In this document: piece by piece, positions 46,712 to 55,650 of the stretch
Numbering within the stretch: the first letter of the stretch is position 1
Layout of the letters: each line of letters opens with the position of its first letter
Origin: G963665495 sp963677785
Lineage (GTDB): Bacteria; Desulfobacterota; Desulfovibrionia; Desulfovibrionales; Desulfovibrionaceae
Assembly (NCBI GenBank): GCA_963677785.2
Contig: CAXXDH010000003.1
Span: forward strand, 1,240,001-1,304,000
Reading direction: 5' to 3'
DNA: 64,000 nucleotides
Notes under the pieces: model-generated
Told to the model about the DNA's origin: nothing
Database searches by the model: none
The model's input: only the letters and a program-made list of their open reading frames with translations
Translations under genes and position numbers: made by a program

Positions 46712-47755
46712 TCACAGGAAACACCTGCGGACGTGCGCGGCCAATGCGCGCATGAACAGTGGTGGTACGCTATTGCCTATGCGGGCGTAAGCCCGGCCTG
46801 TTTCCCCCCGAAAACAAAACGGGTCCGGAAAGGAACCGATTCGCTTGTATTCCAGCACGGACAGCGTACGTGTCTGCAGCGGATGGCAGCCCACGCTGCG
46901 CAGATACGCGGTTTTCTCCAGGTTGCCGGGACCGGGAGTGAGCAGCGTACCGCAGGGGCTGTCCCAGACGTAGCGCCGCTGCCTGCCCGCGTAGCATTCC
47001 CCCTGGCGGGCTTTTCTGGCCAGGTGCCAGGTTCGGGTGTTGCGGCCGGACGGGGATTCGTCCAGCCAGACATGGTCCGTACGCGGGTCTTGATGTTCCG
47101 GCAGGCCGCCGATAGCCTCACGTATGCTTATGGCGCCTGATACGGCGGCCGGATGGCTCGGACGCCGGTCCAGGTCGTTGCGCAGGCCGATGAATACGAG
47201 CCGCGCGCGCGACTGGGGCACGAAAAAATACATGGCGTTCAACAACCTGACCGAAACCGCGTAGCCCGTATGCTTCAGAGCGAGCAGCATTTCGGCGAAG
47301 GTCCGGCGCATACGTCCGCGCACCAGCCCGGCCACGTTTTCCAGCACAAAAGCTCGGGGCCGGAAAACGGCCAGCATCCGGACGAACTCCTCGAACAGCC
47401 TGTTGCGCGGATCGGCGCTGTCGCGTTTGCCCGCCGTGCTGAAGCCCTGGCATGGGGGCGAACCGTCCAGGAGATCCAGCTCTCCCGTCGCTACTTTCGC
47501 CAGATGCAACGCCCGGTCCGCGGATAGCGTACGAATGTCCTCCGGAAACACAGTCAGACCGGGAAAATTGGCCCGCAGCGTCTCCACCGCGTTGGGGTTG
47601 TTCTCCACGGCCAGCAATTCGCGGAATCCGGCCATGGAATAGCCCAGGGACGAGCCTCCGGCTCCGGCAAAGAGCGAGACCACCGTGGGCGCAGCGGGCA
47701 TACGCGGGGCCAGATGCGCCTGCCAGGCCTGGTCCAAAATGTGCGGATAGGTCAT
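46712..47755 (-). CDS. DNA (cytosine-5-)-methyltransferase
   Basis: 347 aa from ATG 47755; the longer frame upstream runs over the ParB-like gene and is a shadow. Motif I VVSLFAGAGGSSLGYSMAGF, motif IV LDGSPPCQGFSTAGKRD with the catalytic Cys, motif VI FVLENVAGLV, motif VIII VPQSRARLVFIG, and motifs IX/X near ARIGNSVPP. A complete C5 methyltransferase with no paired restriction gene, as often found in phages, where it protects DNA. One base separates it from the ParB-like stop. Confidence 0.92.
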   Translation of the reverse strand: MTYPHILDQAWQAHLAPRMPAAPTVVSLFAGAGGSSLGYSMAGFRELLAVENNPNAVETLRANFPGLTVFPEDIRTLSADRALHLAKVATGELDLLDGSPPCQGFSTAGKRDSADPRNRLFEEFVRMLAVFRPRAFVLENVAGLVRGRMRRTFAEMLLALKHTGYAVSVRLLNAMYFFVPQSRARLVFIGLRNDLDRRPSHPAAVSGAISIREAIGGLPEHQDPRTDHVWLDESPSGRNTRTWHLARKARQGECYAGRQRRYVWDSPCGTLLTPGPGNLEKTAYLRSVGCHPLQTRTLSVLEYKRIGSFPDPFCFRGETGRAYARIGNSVPPLFMRALAAHVRRCFL

Positions 47756-47756
47756 A

Positions 47757-48260
47757 TCAGCGTACCAGGCGGCCGCCGCAATGCGGACAGGTCCATATAT
47801 TGTCCCCGCAGACGCGTTCGTCGAATTCCGGAAAGGTGATTCCGGGCGCATCGCCGTGCAGCAGGGCGTCCAGTTCGTCCGGGTCGAATCCGGTAGTACC
47901 GCGATCATTTGAAACAAGCCCGGCCAACTCGGTTTTGAGCGCGTTCCAGTGCCAGTCGTCCGCTGCGCATTTGTTATCCGCGATACGCAAGGTCCGGACC
48001 TGTTCCGGCGTAAGATCGCGCCGCACCAGCACGGGCACGGCCGGAAGATCGAGCAGCATGGCGGCTTCCCGCCGGGCATGGCCTTTGATGAGCACCCCGT
48101 AGATGTCCGTGACAAGGGGCTGGTCCAGGCCAAAGGCGGCAATGCTTTCCGCCAGGCGTTGGACCTGTTTCCGCGGGTGGGCCCTGATCCTGCGCGGATA
48201 GGACTGCAGCGCGCCGGGGTTTTGCCACTCGATCTGTAGGCCATGCAGTAGCGGCTCCAT
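47757..48260 (-). CDS. ParB-like nuclease-domain protein (phage)
   Basis: 167 aa from ATG 48260. The ParB/Srx fold is seen in LAESIAAFGLDQPLVTDIYG and VLIKGHARREAAMLL (the GHxR motif), then LTPEQVRTLRIADNKCA. The C-terminus has a CPHCGG zinc-ribbon-like end. Such proteins sit next to DNA methyltransferase genes in many phages and may regulate or guide them. It is not a chromosome-partition ParB. Confidence 0.83.
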   Translation of the reverse strand: MEPLLHGLQIEWQNPGALQSYPRRIRAHPRKQVQRLAESIAAFGLDQPLVTDIYGVLIKGHARREAAMLLDLPAVPVLVRRDLTPEQVRTLRIADNKCAADDWHWNALKTELAGLVSNDRGTTGFDPDELDALLHGDAPGITFPEFDERVCGDNIWTCPHCGGRLVR

Positions 48261-48261
48261 G

Positions 48262-48441
48262 TCAGTGTTTCCTTTGCTGCCTGGAAGTGTGTTCCGCGCT
48301 TTCCTCATTTTCGAACTCCTCGTCCATGTCCTCTTCTTCCTCATGCTCTCCTTCCGGACAGGCCAGTTCGTACTCGTACAGATCGTCCAGCAGGTTCACA
48401 TCCGGATTGATTCCCAATTCTTTGAACAGCCAATCATCCAT
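48262..48441 (-). CDS. Small acidic phage protein, hypothetical
   Basis: 59 aa from ATG 48441 (AAAGG 8 nt upstream). Starts MDDWLFKELGINPDVNLLDD, then a Glu-rich run (residues about 33-48). Ends one base before the ParB-like gene, so cotranscribed. High negative charge suggests a DNA-mimic or partner role; inference only. Confidence 0.6.
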   Translation of the reverse strand: MDDWLFKELGINPDVNLLDDLYEYELACPEGEHEEEEDMDEEFENEESAEHTSRQQRKH

Positions 48442-48548
48442 AGGACGCACCTTTCCTGTGCCGCAGGGCTAACCATGCGGTTTTATTGGTTGCACACAGA
48501 TGAGTCGGTAAAGCGGCCGCCCCGGCAATGCCGGGGCGGCCGTAAAGG

Positions 48549-49499
48549 CTATTGCGGCCAGTGTCCGCCGAGTTGCTCGCCGACTTTGCCGGCGTACGGC
48601 GCGTTGTTGTGCGTATTGGCTCCGGTCACCACAGCCGGTCCGCCGTTATAGGCGGCGCAAACGCATTCCCAGCTGGCGTCGCCGTGGGTCCTGTCCAGGC
48701 CCTGGCGCAGCCGCGCAAGATAGCGGCAGCCCCATTCCAGCCCAGTGGCCGGATCGCAGAGCTGTGAGAGAAAGGGCAGCTTGCAACCCAACTCCCGCGC
48801 CACTTCGCCCATGATCTGGAGCAGTCCGAAGGACATGGCCCTGGCTTGGTGTTCGGTCTCCTGCGAGCATACGCCGAACGCGGACCATTCTTTGCCCTCG
48901 ATATAGCGCCGGTAAAAGCCCGGCTCGTAGCGGACGGCCCATGGATCGCCCCCTGATTCCACCTGCACCAGGGCCGCCACCAGTTCGGGCGGCAGCTCAT
49001 GCCGTTGCGAGGTTTCCGCGATCAAGGCCTCCAGGCCGACAGGTGCTTCTGTTGCCGCCGGTTCGGACGAATTCCCGGAATCGGGCTTGTTTTGCGCCCA
49101 CCATTGGCGAACGTCGAAACAAGGGCAGGCCTTGCGGACGTTGGCCAGATCCCGGTGGCCGCAGATACGGCTTTGCGGAAAACGCTGGAGCAGTTTCACG
49201 AGCAGCCCGCGCAGGGATTCGAACTGCGCGGCCGTGAAATTGTTTTCCGGCGCATTGGCCTTGTCCACGCCGCCGGCCAGGCAAATGCCGATGGAATAGG
49301 CGTTGTGCCCCTTGGCATGGGCTCCGGCTTTTTCCAGCGGCCGCCCGGTTTCCAGGCTGCCGTCCCGGCGGATGACGTAATGGTAGCCGATGTCGCTCCA
49401 GCCCCGTTGCAGGTGCCACCGGCGGATTTCCCGCACGCCGATGTCCAGGGCGGGCGCCGTGGCGCTGCAGTGCACCACCAGCAGGTTGATCTTGCGCAT
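48549..49499 (-). CDS. Two-domain endolysin: amidase_2 plus lytic transglycosylase (SLT)
   Basis: 316 aa. Residues about 1-140 are an N-acetylmuramoyl-L-alanine amidase: LLVVHCSAT with a zinc His, IGYHYVIRRDGSLETGRPLE, GICLAGG, and ICGHRDLANVRKACPCFDV with the second His and Cys ligands. Residues about 160-300 are a lysozyme-like/SLT domain: LVAALVQVESGGDPWAVRYE with the catalytic Glu, SFGLLQIMGEVARELG, and CAAYNGGPAVV. Both catalytic parts look intact. GGAG precedes the ATG. It lyses the host wall at phage release; no holin was recognised next to it. Confidence 0.88.
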   Translation of the reverse strand: MRKINLLVVHCSATAPALDIGVREIRRWHLQRGWSDIGYHYVIRRDGSLETGRPLEKAGAHAKGHNAYSIGICLAGGVDKANAPENNFTAAQFESLRGLLVKLLQRFPQSRICGHRDLANVRKACPCFDVRQWWAQNKPDSGNSSEPAATEAPVGLEALIAETSQRHELPPELVAALVQVESGGDPWAVRYEPGFYRRYIEGKEWSAFGVCSQETEHQARAMSFGLLQIMGEVARELGCKLPFLSQLCDPATGLEWGCRYLARLRQGLDRTHGDASWECVCAAYNGGPAVVTGANTHNNAPYAGKVGEQLGGHWPQ

Positions 49500-49511
49500 T
49501 GCCTTGTCTCC

Positions 49512-49850
49512 TTAGGCGTCTGGTACGGCTATTTCCCGGTCCACACACCCCCACCCCACAGCATCCGCAACCGTAATCCCCAACCGGTCCAAGGCAAACG
49601 TGTTCACGCCCCATTCGTACTGATAGCGTTCGGTGACGTCGCCGCTTTCCAGGTCCGTGATTTCCTCGACCTTGTAGCCGCTCTCAGGGTTGCCTGCGTC
49701 CTCGTCGTTGAGTTTGCCCACAAGCTGCCAGCCGTAGCGTTCGTCCAGCAGAGTTTGCAGGTCGGCCAGGGCCTGGTCTTTGTATCTGTCGTCTGCGAGC
49801 AGGTTGACGTAATCCGCTCTGGTGTTTTTTGTGTTTGGGTATCCTTTCAT
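49512..49850 (-). CDS. Fibre-partner protein, copy 1 (possible fibre assembly factor)
   Basis: 112 aa, MKGYPNTKNTRADYVNLLAD at the start. Nearly identical to the genes at 53046-53381 and close to 55302-55637. Each follows a fibre gene, so it may be a dedicated chaperone or a short tail protein; inference from position. Contains YGWQLVGKLNDEDAG and VTERYQYEWGVNTFALDRLG. AAAAAGG precedes the ATG. The fibre it follows here is a pseudogene, yet this copy is intact. Confidence 0.65.
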   Translation of the reverse strand: MKGYPNTKNTRADYVNLLADDRYKDQALADLQTLLDERYGWQLVGKLNDEDAGNPESGYKVEEITDLESGDVTERYQYEWGVNTFALDRLGITVADAVGWGCVDREIAVPDA

Positions 49851-50253
49851 TTTATATCCTTTTTAAAGACGTGAGCAGCAACCGCGTGCAGAGATTTCTG
49901 TTGATTCTAGTGTACATACGTACACACATACGCGAGCACGACTACCGCAGTTACTACTGTTTGTAGCGTTACCACCTACTACCACTCTAGCATCACTAGA
50001 TGCACCTTGGACGTATGCTTTGCCATTTCCTCCTAGATCTGCCCAACCATTACTTGGGACATTGCTACTAGAACCAGCATACCAATAGTTATGTTCGTTT
50101 GACCATTGCCAAAGTGCACCACAACAATCTTCGCAGCCTATATTGCTGATCATACGACGGCCAGCACTATCGTAATGTCCACCTGTGCTTGTAGGTGTAT
50201 CTGATTCATTAATATTTGTTTCTTCATTAGAACCAGTGGCAATGATCTGAAAT

Positions 50254-51514
50254 CACTGCTGTCCGGTTAACGTAAAATAAAAAAGTCCAAAATCTCCAGG
50301 AAATATGTTATGGAATTGGTGTCTAAGCAATACATAACAAAGGAGATTTTGGACGTGGCTCACCATAACTCAATCCTGAATCAAATGCTATCTTTCATCC
50401 CGAGACATGTTTTTCAACGCTTGGAGCGTGAGCACCTTACGGGACGACAGCCCCGAACCTTCGGCTTTTGGAACCAGTTCGTCTGTCTCGTGTTCATTCA
50501 ACTCTCCGGGCGGAAAAGCATGCGGGACTGCATCAGAAATCTGCAAGCAGCCCCGAAAAGGCTCTACCATCTCGGGCTCAAGCCGGTTTCTCGTTCGACT
50601 TTTTCAGACGCGAACAACAAGCGGCCATCGGACTTTTTCCAGGCCTTGTTCGGGGAGATGTACCGTCGCTGTGCGCCTCATGCTCCCAAGCATAAGTTCC
50701 GTTTCAAATCCAAACTGATGAGCCTTGACTCCTCCACAATCAGTTTGTGTTTGTCGGTCTTCCCCTGGGCTTCCTTCCGAAGCAAACGAGGCGGGGTCAA
50801 AATGCACACACTGCTTGATCATGACGGTCATATCCCTGCGTTCGTTTGCGTGAGCGAGGCCAAAAAGCATGACCTCAGCGTTGCAAAAACTCTCACCCTG
50901 CCCAAGGGGTCCATCGTCGCCTTCGACAAGGCATATAACGATTACAGATGGTTCCACCTCTTGGGAAAGCAAGGCGTTCACTTCGTCACCCGGCAAAAAA
51001 GCAATGCTTCCTATCGGGTTGTCAAACGCCAGGCAGTCAATAGAAAGCTTGGGGTGACTTCCGACCAGATCATTGAAGTCGCCACAGCCAACGGAAAACT
51101 CAAGCTCCGTCGCGTCGGGTTCAAAGATCAGGAGACCGGCAAGCATTACAAGTTCCTGACGAACAACTTCAAACTGGCCCCGAAGACCATTGCCGACATT
51201 TACAAAGAACGCTGGAAGATTGAGCTTTTCTTCAAGGAAATCAAACAGAACCTGAAGATTAAAAGCTTTGTCGGCAACTCTGAAAATGCTGTCCTGACCC
51301 AAATATATACGGCCCTGATCGTGTACCTTATTGCAGCTTACATCCGGTTCACATCCCGAATAGGCATGAGCGTTCAGCAAATGCTCCAGTTGCTTCAGGT
51401 GAACGTATTCGGCCGTATCGCATTGATAGAACTATTCAGACCTCCACAGAAAAGTGACTCAAATGACTATGATTCTAGTTTGTTACGGCTTGCAAATTTA
51501 ACCGGACAGTAGTG
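50254..51514 (+). mobile_element. IS4-family insertion sequence, 1261 bp
   Basis: Terminal inverted repeats CACTGCTGTCCGGTTAA (left) and CACTACTGTCCGGTTAA (right, read inward), 16 of 17 matching. A direct 9-bp target duplication, ATCTGAAAT, flanks it at 50245-50253 and 51515-51523. One transposase gene fills it. Intact ends and duplicate suggest recent insertion. Confidence 0.93.
50310..51512 (+). CDS. IS4-family DDE transposase
   Basis: 400 aa. The N-terminal DUF4372-like part reads HNSILNQMLSFIPRHVFQRL. Catalytic residues: Asp in LMSLDSSTISL, Asp in IVAFDKAYNDYRWF, and Glu in the YREK signature YKERWKIELFFKEIK, which fits Y-2-R-3-E-6-K exactly. The stop codon lies inside the right inverted repeat. 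It appears full length and functional, and is transcribed against the fibre gene. Confidence 0.93.
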   Translation: MELVSKQYITKEILDVAHHNSILNQMLSFIPRHVFQRLEREHLTGRQPRTFGFWNQFVCLVFIQLSGRKSMRDCIRNLQAAPKRLYHLGLKPVSRSTFSDANNKRPSDFFQALFGEMYRRCAPHAPKHKFRFKSKLMSLDSSTISLCLSVFPWASFRSKRGGVKMHTLLDHDGHIPAFVCVSEAKKHDLSVAKTLTLPKGSIVAFDKAYNDYRWFHLLGKQGVHFVTRQKSNASYRVVKRQAVNRKLGVTSDQIIEVATANGKLKLRRVGFKDQETGKHYKFLTNNFKLAPKTIADIYKERWKIELFFKEIKQNLKIKSFVGNSENAVLTQIYTALIVYLIAAYIRFTSRIGMSVQQMLQLLQVNVFGRIALIELFRPPQKSDSNDYDSSLLRLANLTGQ

Positions 51515-52968
51515 ATCTGAAATTCGTAATCCGCCAGAAGTCGCTTACCAACAGCGCCTAAATCGTCAACGAAATTCATCCAGTTGCGCGTATGAGTGAT
51601 TGTGCCGTTAAAAACGCTGGCTGTGCTAGAACCGGTGTTGGATTGTAAATAGATATCAACCCATAGTTTTGCAGTATTACTGAAGACCATCCCCGCCGGA
51701 TCGCACACGGGCCGGTGTTTGAGATCCCAAACCGATGCCGGGAGGATATCCCCGGCCATGTAGCAATTCGCTCAGCGTGTGGCCGCTGATGGTGCCCACG
51801 TCCGCGCACAGGCAGTGGAAGCCGCCGATTTTGCGGGAGTTGGTATCGCCGTAACCGTTGGGGTGAGTGGAGTTGGCCGAGAGGAGCAGGGTCAGCGCGC
51901 CGGAGTCGTCGCAAGCGTAGATATAGAAATCCTTGCCTTTGCGTTCGGTTGCGGCGGTGTAGTCCGTGGTGGTCGTGTCGTCCCAGCTGTCCGCGTCGGA
52001 AAGGTCGATGGCCTGTTGTTCCGGCAGGTAAAAGCCGATGTCGCCAATATTGACGGTCATCTTTGACGGCGACAGCAGCGTGTGATTGTCGGCGCTGGAG
52101 CAGCTCCACAGGACATCGCGTTCGTAGTTGGCCGGGGCATAGGCAAGCAGTTTGCGAACTTCCGTAGCCACAATGCCGCCGCCCATGTTGGCCGCCAGGG
52201 TGTTTTCACCCATTGCCAAAGACACGGGCGCGCCCGCCGTGTCCGCTTTGAGCAGGCTGTTGTCCTGGTCGAAGCGTGAGGGACGAAGAGGGAGGTGTCC
52301 AGGTAGCTTTCGCCTTTGATCAGAGACAGCTCCTGTTCGTAAAAGCGCCGGGTGAACGGGGTGGCGGCGCCTCCGCTTTCGAGTTTCAATTCCGTGACGC
52401 GAACCAGAGCGCCGGTTTCAAATGGAGCGAAGCGCAGCTTGAATTCGCCCCCTGCCTGCAGGTCGTACTCCTGGCCCAGATCAAAGGTGTGAACCACTTT
52501 CGTCCACGCACCGGGCGCGCACGCCTGCAAAGAGGCTTTTGTGAGCTGAATGATCTGTTTTTCGCCCTCCTCTTCGTCCTCCACCATCAGGAAAAGATCC
52601 GGCGTAATAGCCGTTTCCGCGCCGTTGTAAATCACGGCGGAAAAGGTCACCACCCGCTGTATCTGCGCCGCGTACCTGGCGTCGATGCGTTGACGCAGGT
52701 CCACAGCCATGTCTGCGGCGCCGGTTTCCAGTTCCAGGGAATACTCGCAGACCGATTCCACGGGCACGACGTCGCTTCGGCGGGCGTAGCCGAGGGCGCC
52801 GCTTGTGGTGCTCACAGACCATTTACCGGCAACTTCCGTGGCGGAACTGATGTCGGTGAACTCCGTACCGTTCAGCCAGATATCGAAGCTGCCGTTGATA
52901 AAGATGTTTTCAGAAAGTAGACTCATTGCATCCTCCTGAATTTTAGGGTTGGAACATGGAATGCGAAA

Positions 52969-52996
52969 AGTATAATTGACAAAATCAGTCTGTCAC
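52969..52996 (-). promoter_or_regulatory. Promoter in front of fibre copy 1
   Basis: On the minus strand GTGACA, a 16-bp spacer and TATACT. The block is shared almost base for base with 55224-55251 upstream of fibre copy 2, so it is conserved and probably used. Confidence 0.6.
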
Positions 52997-53033
52997 TTTT
53001 TCGGGCAAAAGTTCCTCGCTTTTGCCCGAAAAA
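52997..53033. terminator. Terminator between fibre unit 2 and fibre copy 1
   Basis: A long stem, TTTTTCGGGCAAAAG with CTTTTGCCCGAAAAA, and a 7-nt loop. Lies 13 bp past the partner gene of unit 2 (minus strand), with T-rich ends both ways. Confidence 0.8.
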
Positions 53034-53045
53034 CAGGGCCTTGTG

Positions 53046-53381
53046 TTATACGGGTACGGCTATTTCCCGGTCCACACACCCCCACCCCACAGCATCCGCA
53101 ACCGTAATCCCCAACCGGTCCAAGGCGAACGTGTTCACGCCCCATTCGTACTGATAGCGTTCGGTGACGTCGCCGCTTCCCAGGTCCGTGATTTCCTCGA
53201 CCTTGTAGCCGCTCTCCGTGTTGCCTGCGTCCTCGTCGTTGAGTTTGCCCACAAGCTGCCAGCCGTAGCGTTCGTCCAGAAGCGTTTGCAGGTCGGCCAG
53301 GGCCTGATCTTTGTATCTGTTGTCTGCGAGCAGGTTGACGTAATCCGCTCTGGTGTTTTTGGTATTTGGGTATCCTTTCAT
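53046..53381 (-). CDS. Fibre-partner protein, copy 2
   Basis: 111 aa, differing from copy 1 at only a few residues. It lies 12 bp after fibre copy 2 and is followed by a strong terminator, so fibre 2 and this gene form a closed two-gene unit with its own promoter at 55224-55251. Function unknown; a fibre chaperone is the best guess. Confidence 0.68.
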   Translation of the reverse strand: MKGYPNTKNTRADYVNLLADNRYKDQALADLQTLLDERYGWQLVGKLNDEDAGNTESGYKVEEITDLGSGDVTERYQYEWGVNTFALDRLGITVADAVGWGCVDREIAVPV

Positions 53382-53393
53382 TGTTGTCTCCTT

Positions 53394-55181
53394 TTAGAGG
53401 GAGTCGCAGCAACCACGTACAGATACTGTTGTTGCCTCAGTTGTACAGACGTACACGCACACTCTAGCACGTGGTCCGCAGATAGAGCCATTTGCTGCAT
53501 GACCACCTGCTGTTAAATTAACATTACTCGAGGTGCCTTGTACGTATGCACTGCCATTTCCTAGATCCATAAATACATTTGATGGTACACTGCTGCTAGA
53601 ACCAGCATACCAGTAATTATGCTCTTGTATCCATTGCCACAGATACCCGCAACACTCCCAACATCCGCAGTAGCTAATCATGGCACGGCCATTAGTATCA
53701 ACATGTCCACCAACTCCGTTTCCATCGGTCGGCAATGCGCTGCCGGCAATATTCGTTTCCTCATTAGATCCTGCCGCAATTAGTTGAAATTCATAGTTTG
53801 TCAGCAACCGCTTGCCGACAGCGCCCATATCATCTACAAAATCCATCCAGTTACGTGATACACTCGCAGTACCACCATATACACTAGCGGTGCTGCTGCC
53901 GGTGCCACTTGCTAAATAAATATCAACCCATAATTTTGCAGTTTCAGAGAAAACCATCCCCGCCGGATCACACACGGGCCGGTGTTTCAGATCCCAAACC
54001 GACGCCGGGAGGATATCCCCGGCCATGTAGCCGCTCAGCGTGTGGCCGCTGATGGTGCCCACGTCCGCGCACAGGCAGTGGAAGCCGCCGATTTTGCGGG
54101 AGGTGGTATCGCCGTAACCGTCTGGATAAGTGGAATTGGCCGAGAGGAGCAGGGCCAGTGTGCCAGAGTCGTCGCAAGCGTAGATATAGAAATCTTTGCC
54201 TTTGCGTTCGGTTGCGGCGGTGTAGTCCGTGGTGGTCGTGTCGTCCCAGCTGTTTGCATCGGAAAGGTCGATGGCCTGTTGTTCCGGCAGGTAAAAGCCG
54301 ATGTCGCCAATATTGACGGTCATCTTTGACGGCGACAGCAGCGTGTGGTTGTCGGCGCTGGAGCAGCTCCACAGGGCGTCGCGTTCGTAGTTGGCCGGGG
54401 CATAAGCAAGCAGTTTGCGAACTTCTGTAGCCACAATGCCGTCGCCCATGTTGGCCGCCAGGGTGTTTTCACCCATTGCCAAAGACACGGGCGCGCCCGC
54501 GGTGTCCGCTTTGAGCAGGCTGTTGTCCTGGTCGAAGAGGGACGTGTCCAGGTAGCTTTCGCCTTTGATCAGAGACAGCTCCTGTTCGTAAAAGCGCCGG
54601 GTGAAGTCCGTGGTCATATCCCGGCTTTCCAGCTTCAGAGCCGTCACCCGGACCAGGTCGTCTTCGATGAGTGGAGTGAAACGGATTCTGAATTCACATC
54701 CGGAGTCCAGATCGACCCCTTCGCTAAAGTCAAAGACCTGGACCACCTTTGTCCAGGCGGCCGGAGCGCATTCCTGCAGGGAAACGCTGCGGATTTGGTT
54801 TATGTCCCCCCATGGGTCGTCATCTTCCCCATTCGGAAGATAGACATACATAAACGGATTAAAAGCCGATGCGGTGCCATTATAGACCATTGCGGAAAAA
54901 ACCACGAAACGCTGCATCTGGGCTGCGTACCTGCCATCAACGCGCTGCCAGAGCTCCGCATACATGTCCTCATCTTCGGCAGTTAATTCCAGTGAATACT
55001 CACAGATTGAGTCTTCAGGAACGCTTGCGCTTTTTCGCGCGGAGACGAGCCTGTCGTCCTTAGGACTCACGAACCACTTGCCGGCGACTTCCGTAGCGGA
55101 GCTGATGCCGGTGAACTCCGTACCGTTCAGCCAGACATCGAAACTGCCGTTGATAAAGATGTTTTCAGAAAGTAGACTCAT
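53394..55181 (-). CDS. Phage tail-fibre/tropism protein, copy 2, with C-type-lectin-like end
   Basis: 595 aa. Residues 1-205 are a beta-rich carbohydrate-binding-like part (INGSFDVWLNGTEFTGIS). Residues about 205-420 are a fibre segment shared with the other copies (FHCLCADVGTISGHTLSGYM, then PASVWDLKHRPVCDPAGMVF). Residues about 420-595 resemble the FGE-type C-lectin fold of phage tropism proteins: MISYCGCWECCGYLWQW, NYWYAGSSSSVP and CGPRARVCVYVC, ending SVRGCCDSL. The domain would contact the host surface. AGGAGG precedes the ATG. It is the only intact long copy. Confidence 0.78.
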   Translation of the reverse strand: MSLLSENIFINGSFDVWLNGTEFTGISSATEVAGKWFVSPKDDRLVSARKSASVPEDSICEYSLELTAEDEDMYAELWQRVDGRYAAQMQRFVVFSAMVYNGTASAFNPFMYVYLPNGEDDDPWGDINQIRSVSLQECAPAAWTKVVQVFDFSEGVDLDSGCEFRIRFTPLIEDDLVRVTALKLESRDMTTDFTRRFYEQELSLIKGESYLDTSLFDQDNSLLKADTAGAPVSLAMGENTLAANMGDGIVATEVRKLLAYAPANYERDALWSCSSADNHTLLSPSKMTVNIGDIGFYLPEQQAIDLSDANSWDDTTTTDYTAATERKGKDFYIYACDDSGTLALLLSANSTYPDGYGDTTSRKIGGFHCLCADVGTISGHTLSGYMAGDILPASVWDLKHRPVCDPAGMVFSETAKLWVDIYLASGTGSSTASVYGGTASVSRNWMDFVDDMGAVGKRLLTNYEFQLIAAGSNEETNIAGSALPTDGNGVGGHVDTNGRAMISYCGCWECCGYLWQWIQEHNYWYAGSSSSVPSNVFMDLGNGSAYVQGTSSNVNLTAGGHAANGSICGPRARVCVYVCTTEATTVSVRGCCDSL

Positions 55182-55223
55182 TGCATCCTCCTGAATTTTA
55201 AAGGTGGTACAAAAAATACGAAA

Positions 55224-55251
55224 AGTATAATTAGCAAAGTCAGTCTGTCAC
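55224..55251 (-). promoter_or_regulatory. Promoter in front of fibre copy 2
   Basis: GTGACA, 16-bp spacer, TATACT on the minus strand, matching the block before fibre copy 1. It may respond to Mor or be an ordinary sigma-70 site. Confidence 0.6.
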
Positions 55252-55301
55252 TTTTTAAGACAACAGTATTTTTGCTATTTCCAAAAAACAGCGCCCCTAT
55301 T

Positions 55302-55637
55302 TTACAAAGGTACGGCGATGTTCCTGTCCTCGCAGCCCCACTCAACGCACTCCGCAACCGTGAGCCTCAGCCGATCCAAGGCGAACGTGTTCACGCCCCA
55401 TTCGTACTGATAGCGTTCGGTTACTTCGCCGCTTTCCAGGTCCGTGATTTCCGCGACCTTGTAGCCGCTCTCAGTGTTGCCTGCATCGCCGTCGGCGAGT
55501 TTGCCCACCAGCTGCCAGCCGTAGCGCTCGTCAAGCAGCGCCTGCACGTGGGCCAGGGCCTTGTCCTTGTACTCCGGCACGGCGAGCAGGTTTTCGATGT
55601 CGGCTCTTGTCTGTATTGTCTTTGGGTAGCCTTTCAT
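55302..55637 (-). CDS. Fibre-partner protein, copy 3
   Basis: 111 aa from ATG 55637, starting MKGYPKTIQTRADIENLLAV. About three quarters identical to copies 1 and 2, with most change in the first 50 residues and the end. It follows fibre copy 3 by 13 bp. The co-variation of partner and fibre suggests that the two proteins match each other; inference. Confidence 0.66.
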   Translation of the reverse strand: MKGYPKTIQTRADIENLLAVPEYKDKALAHVQALLDERYGWQLVGKLADGDAGNTESGYKVAEITDLESGEVTERYQYEWGVNTFALDRLRLTVAECVEWGCEDRNIAVPL

Positions 55638-55650
55638 TTTGTTTTCCTTT

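Larger units (their letters stand above)
49863..52926 (-). pseudogene. Phage tail-fibre gene, copy 1, broken by two frameshifts and an IS
   Basis: Reads MSLLSENIFINGSFDIWLNG at 52926 and ends GCCSRL at 49863, parallel to the intact copy at 53394-55181. Near 52276-52289 a 14-bp insertion, and near 51763-51769 a 4-bp insertion (GCAATTCG for GCCG), shift the frame. The IS at 50254-51514 then cuts the codon stretch after YEFQI; removing it with one 9-bp duplicate restores YEFQIIATGSNEETN. The last 600 bp are much more AT-rich than the rest. The C-terminal domain resembles the C-type lectin ends of phage tropism proteins. Confidence 0.85.

Noticed and set aside
46712..48244. Single 510-aa methyltransferase with an N-terminal extension
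   Set aside because: The first 160 codons overlap the ParB-like gene out of frame and carry no domain; ATG 47755 directly follows the ParB-like stop.
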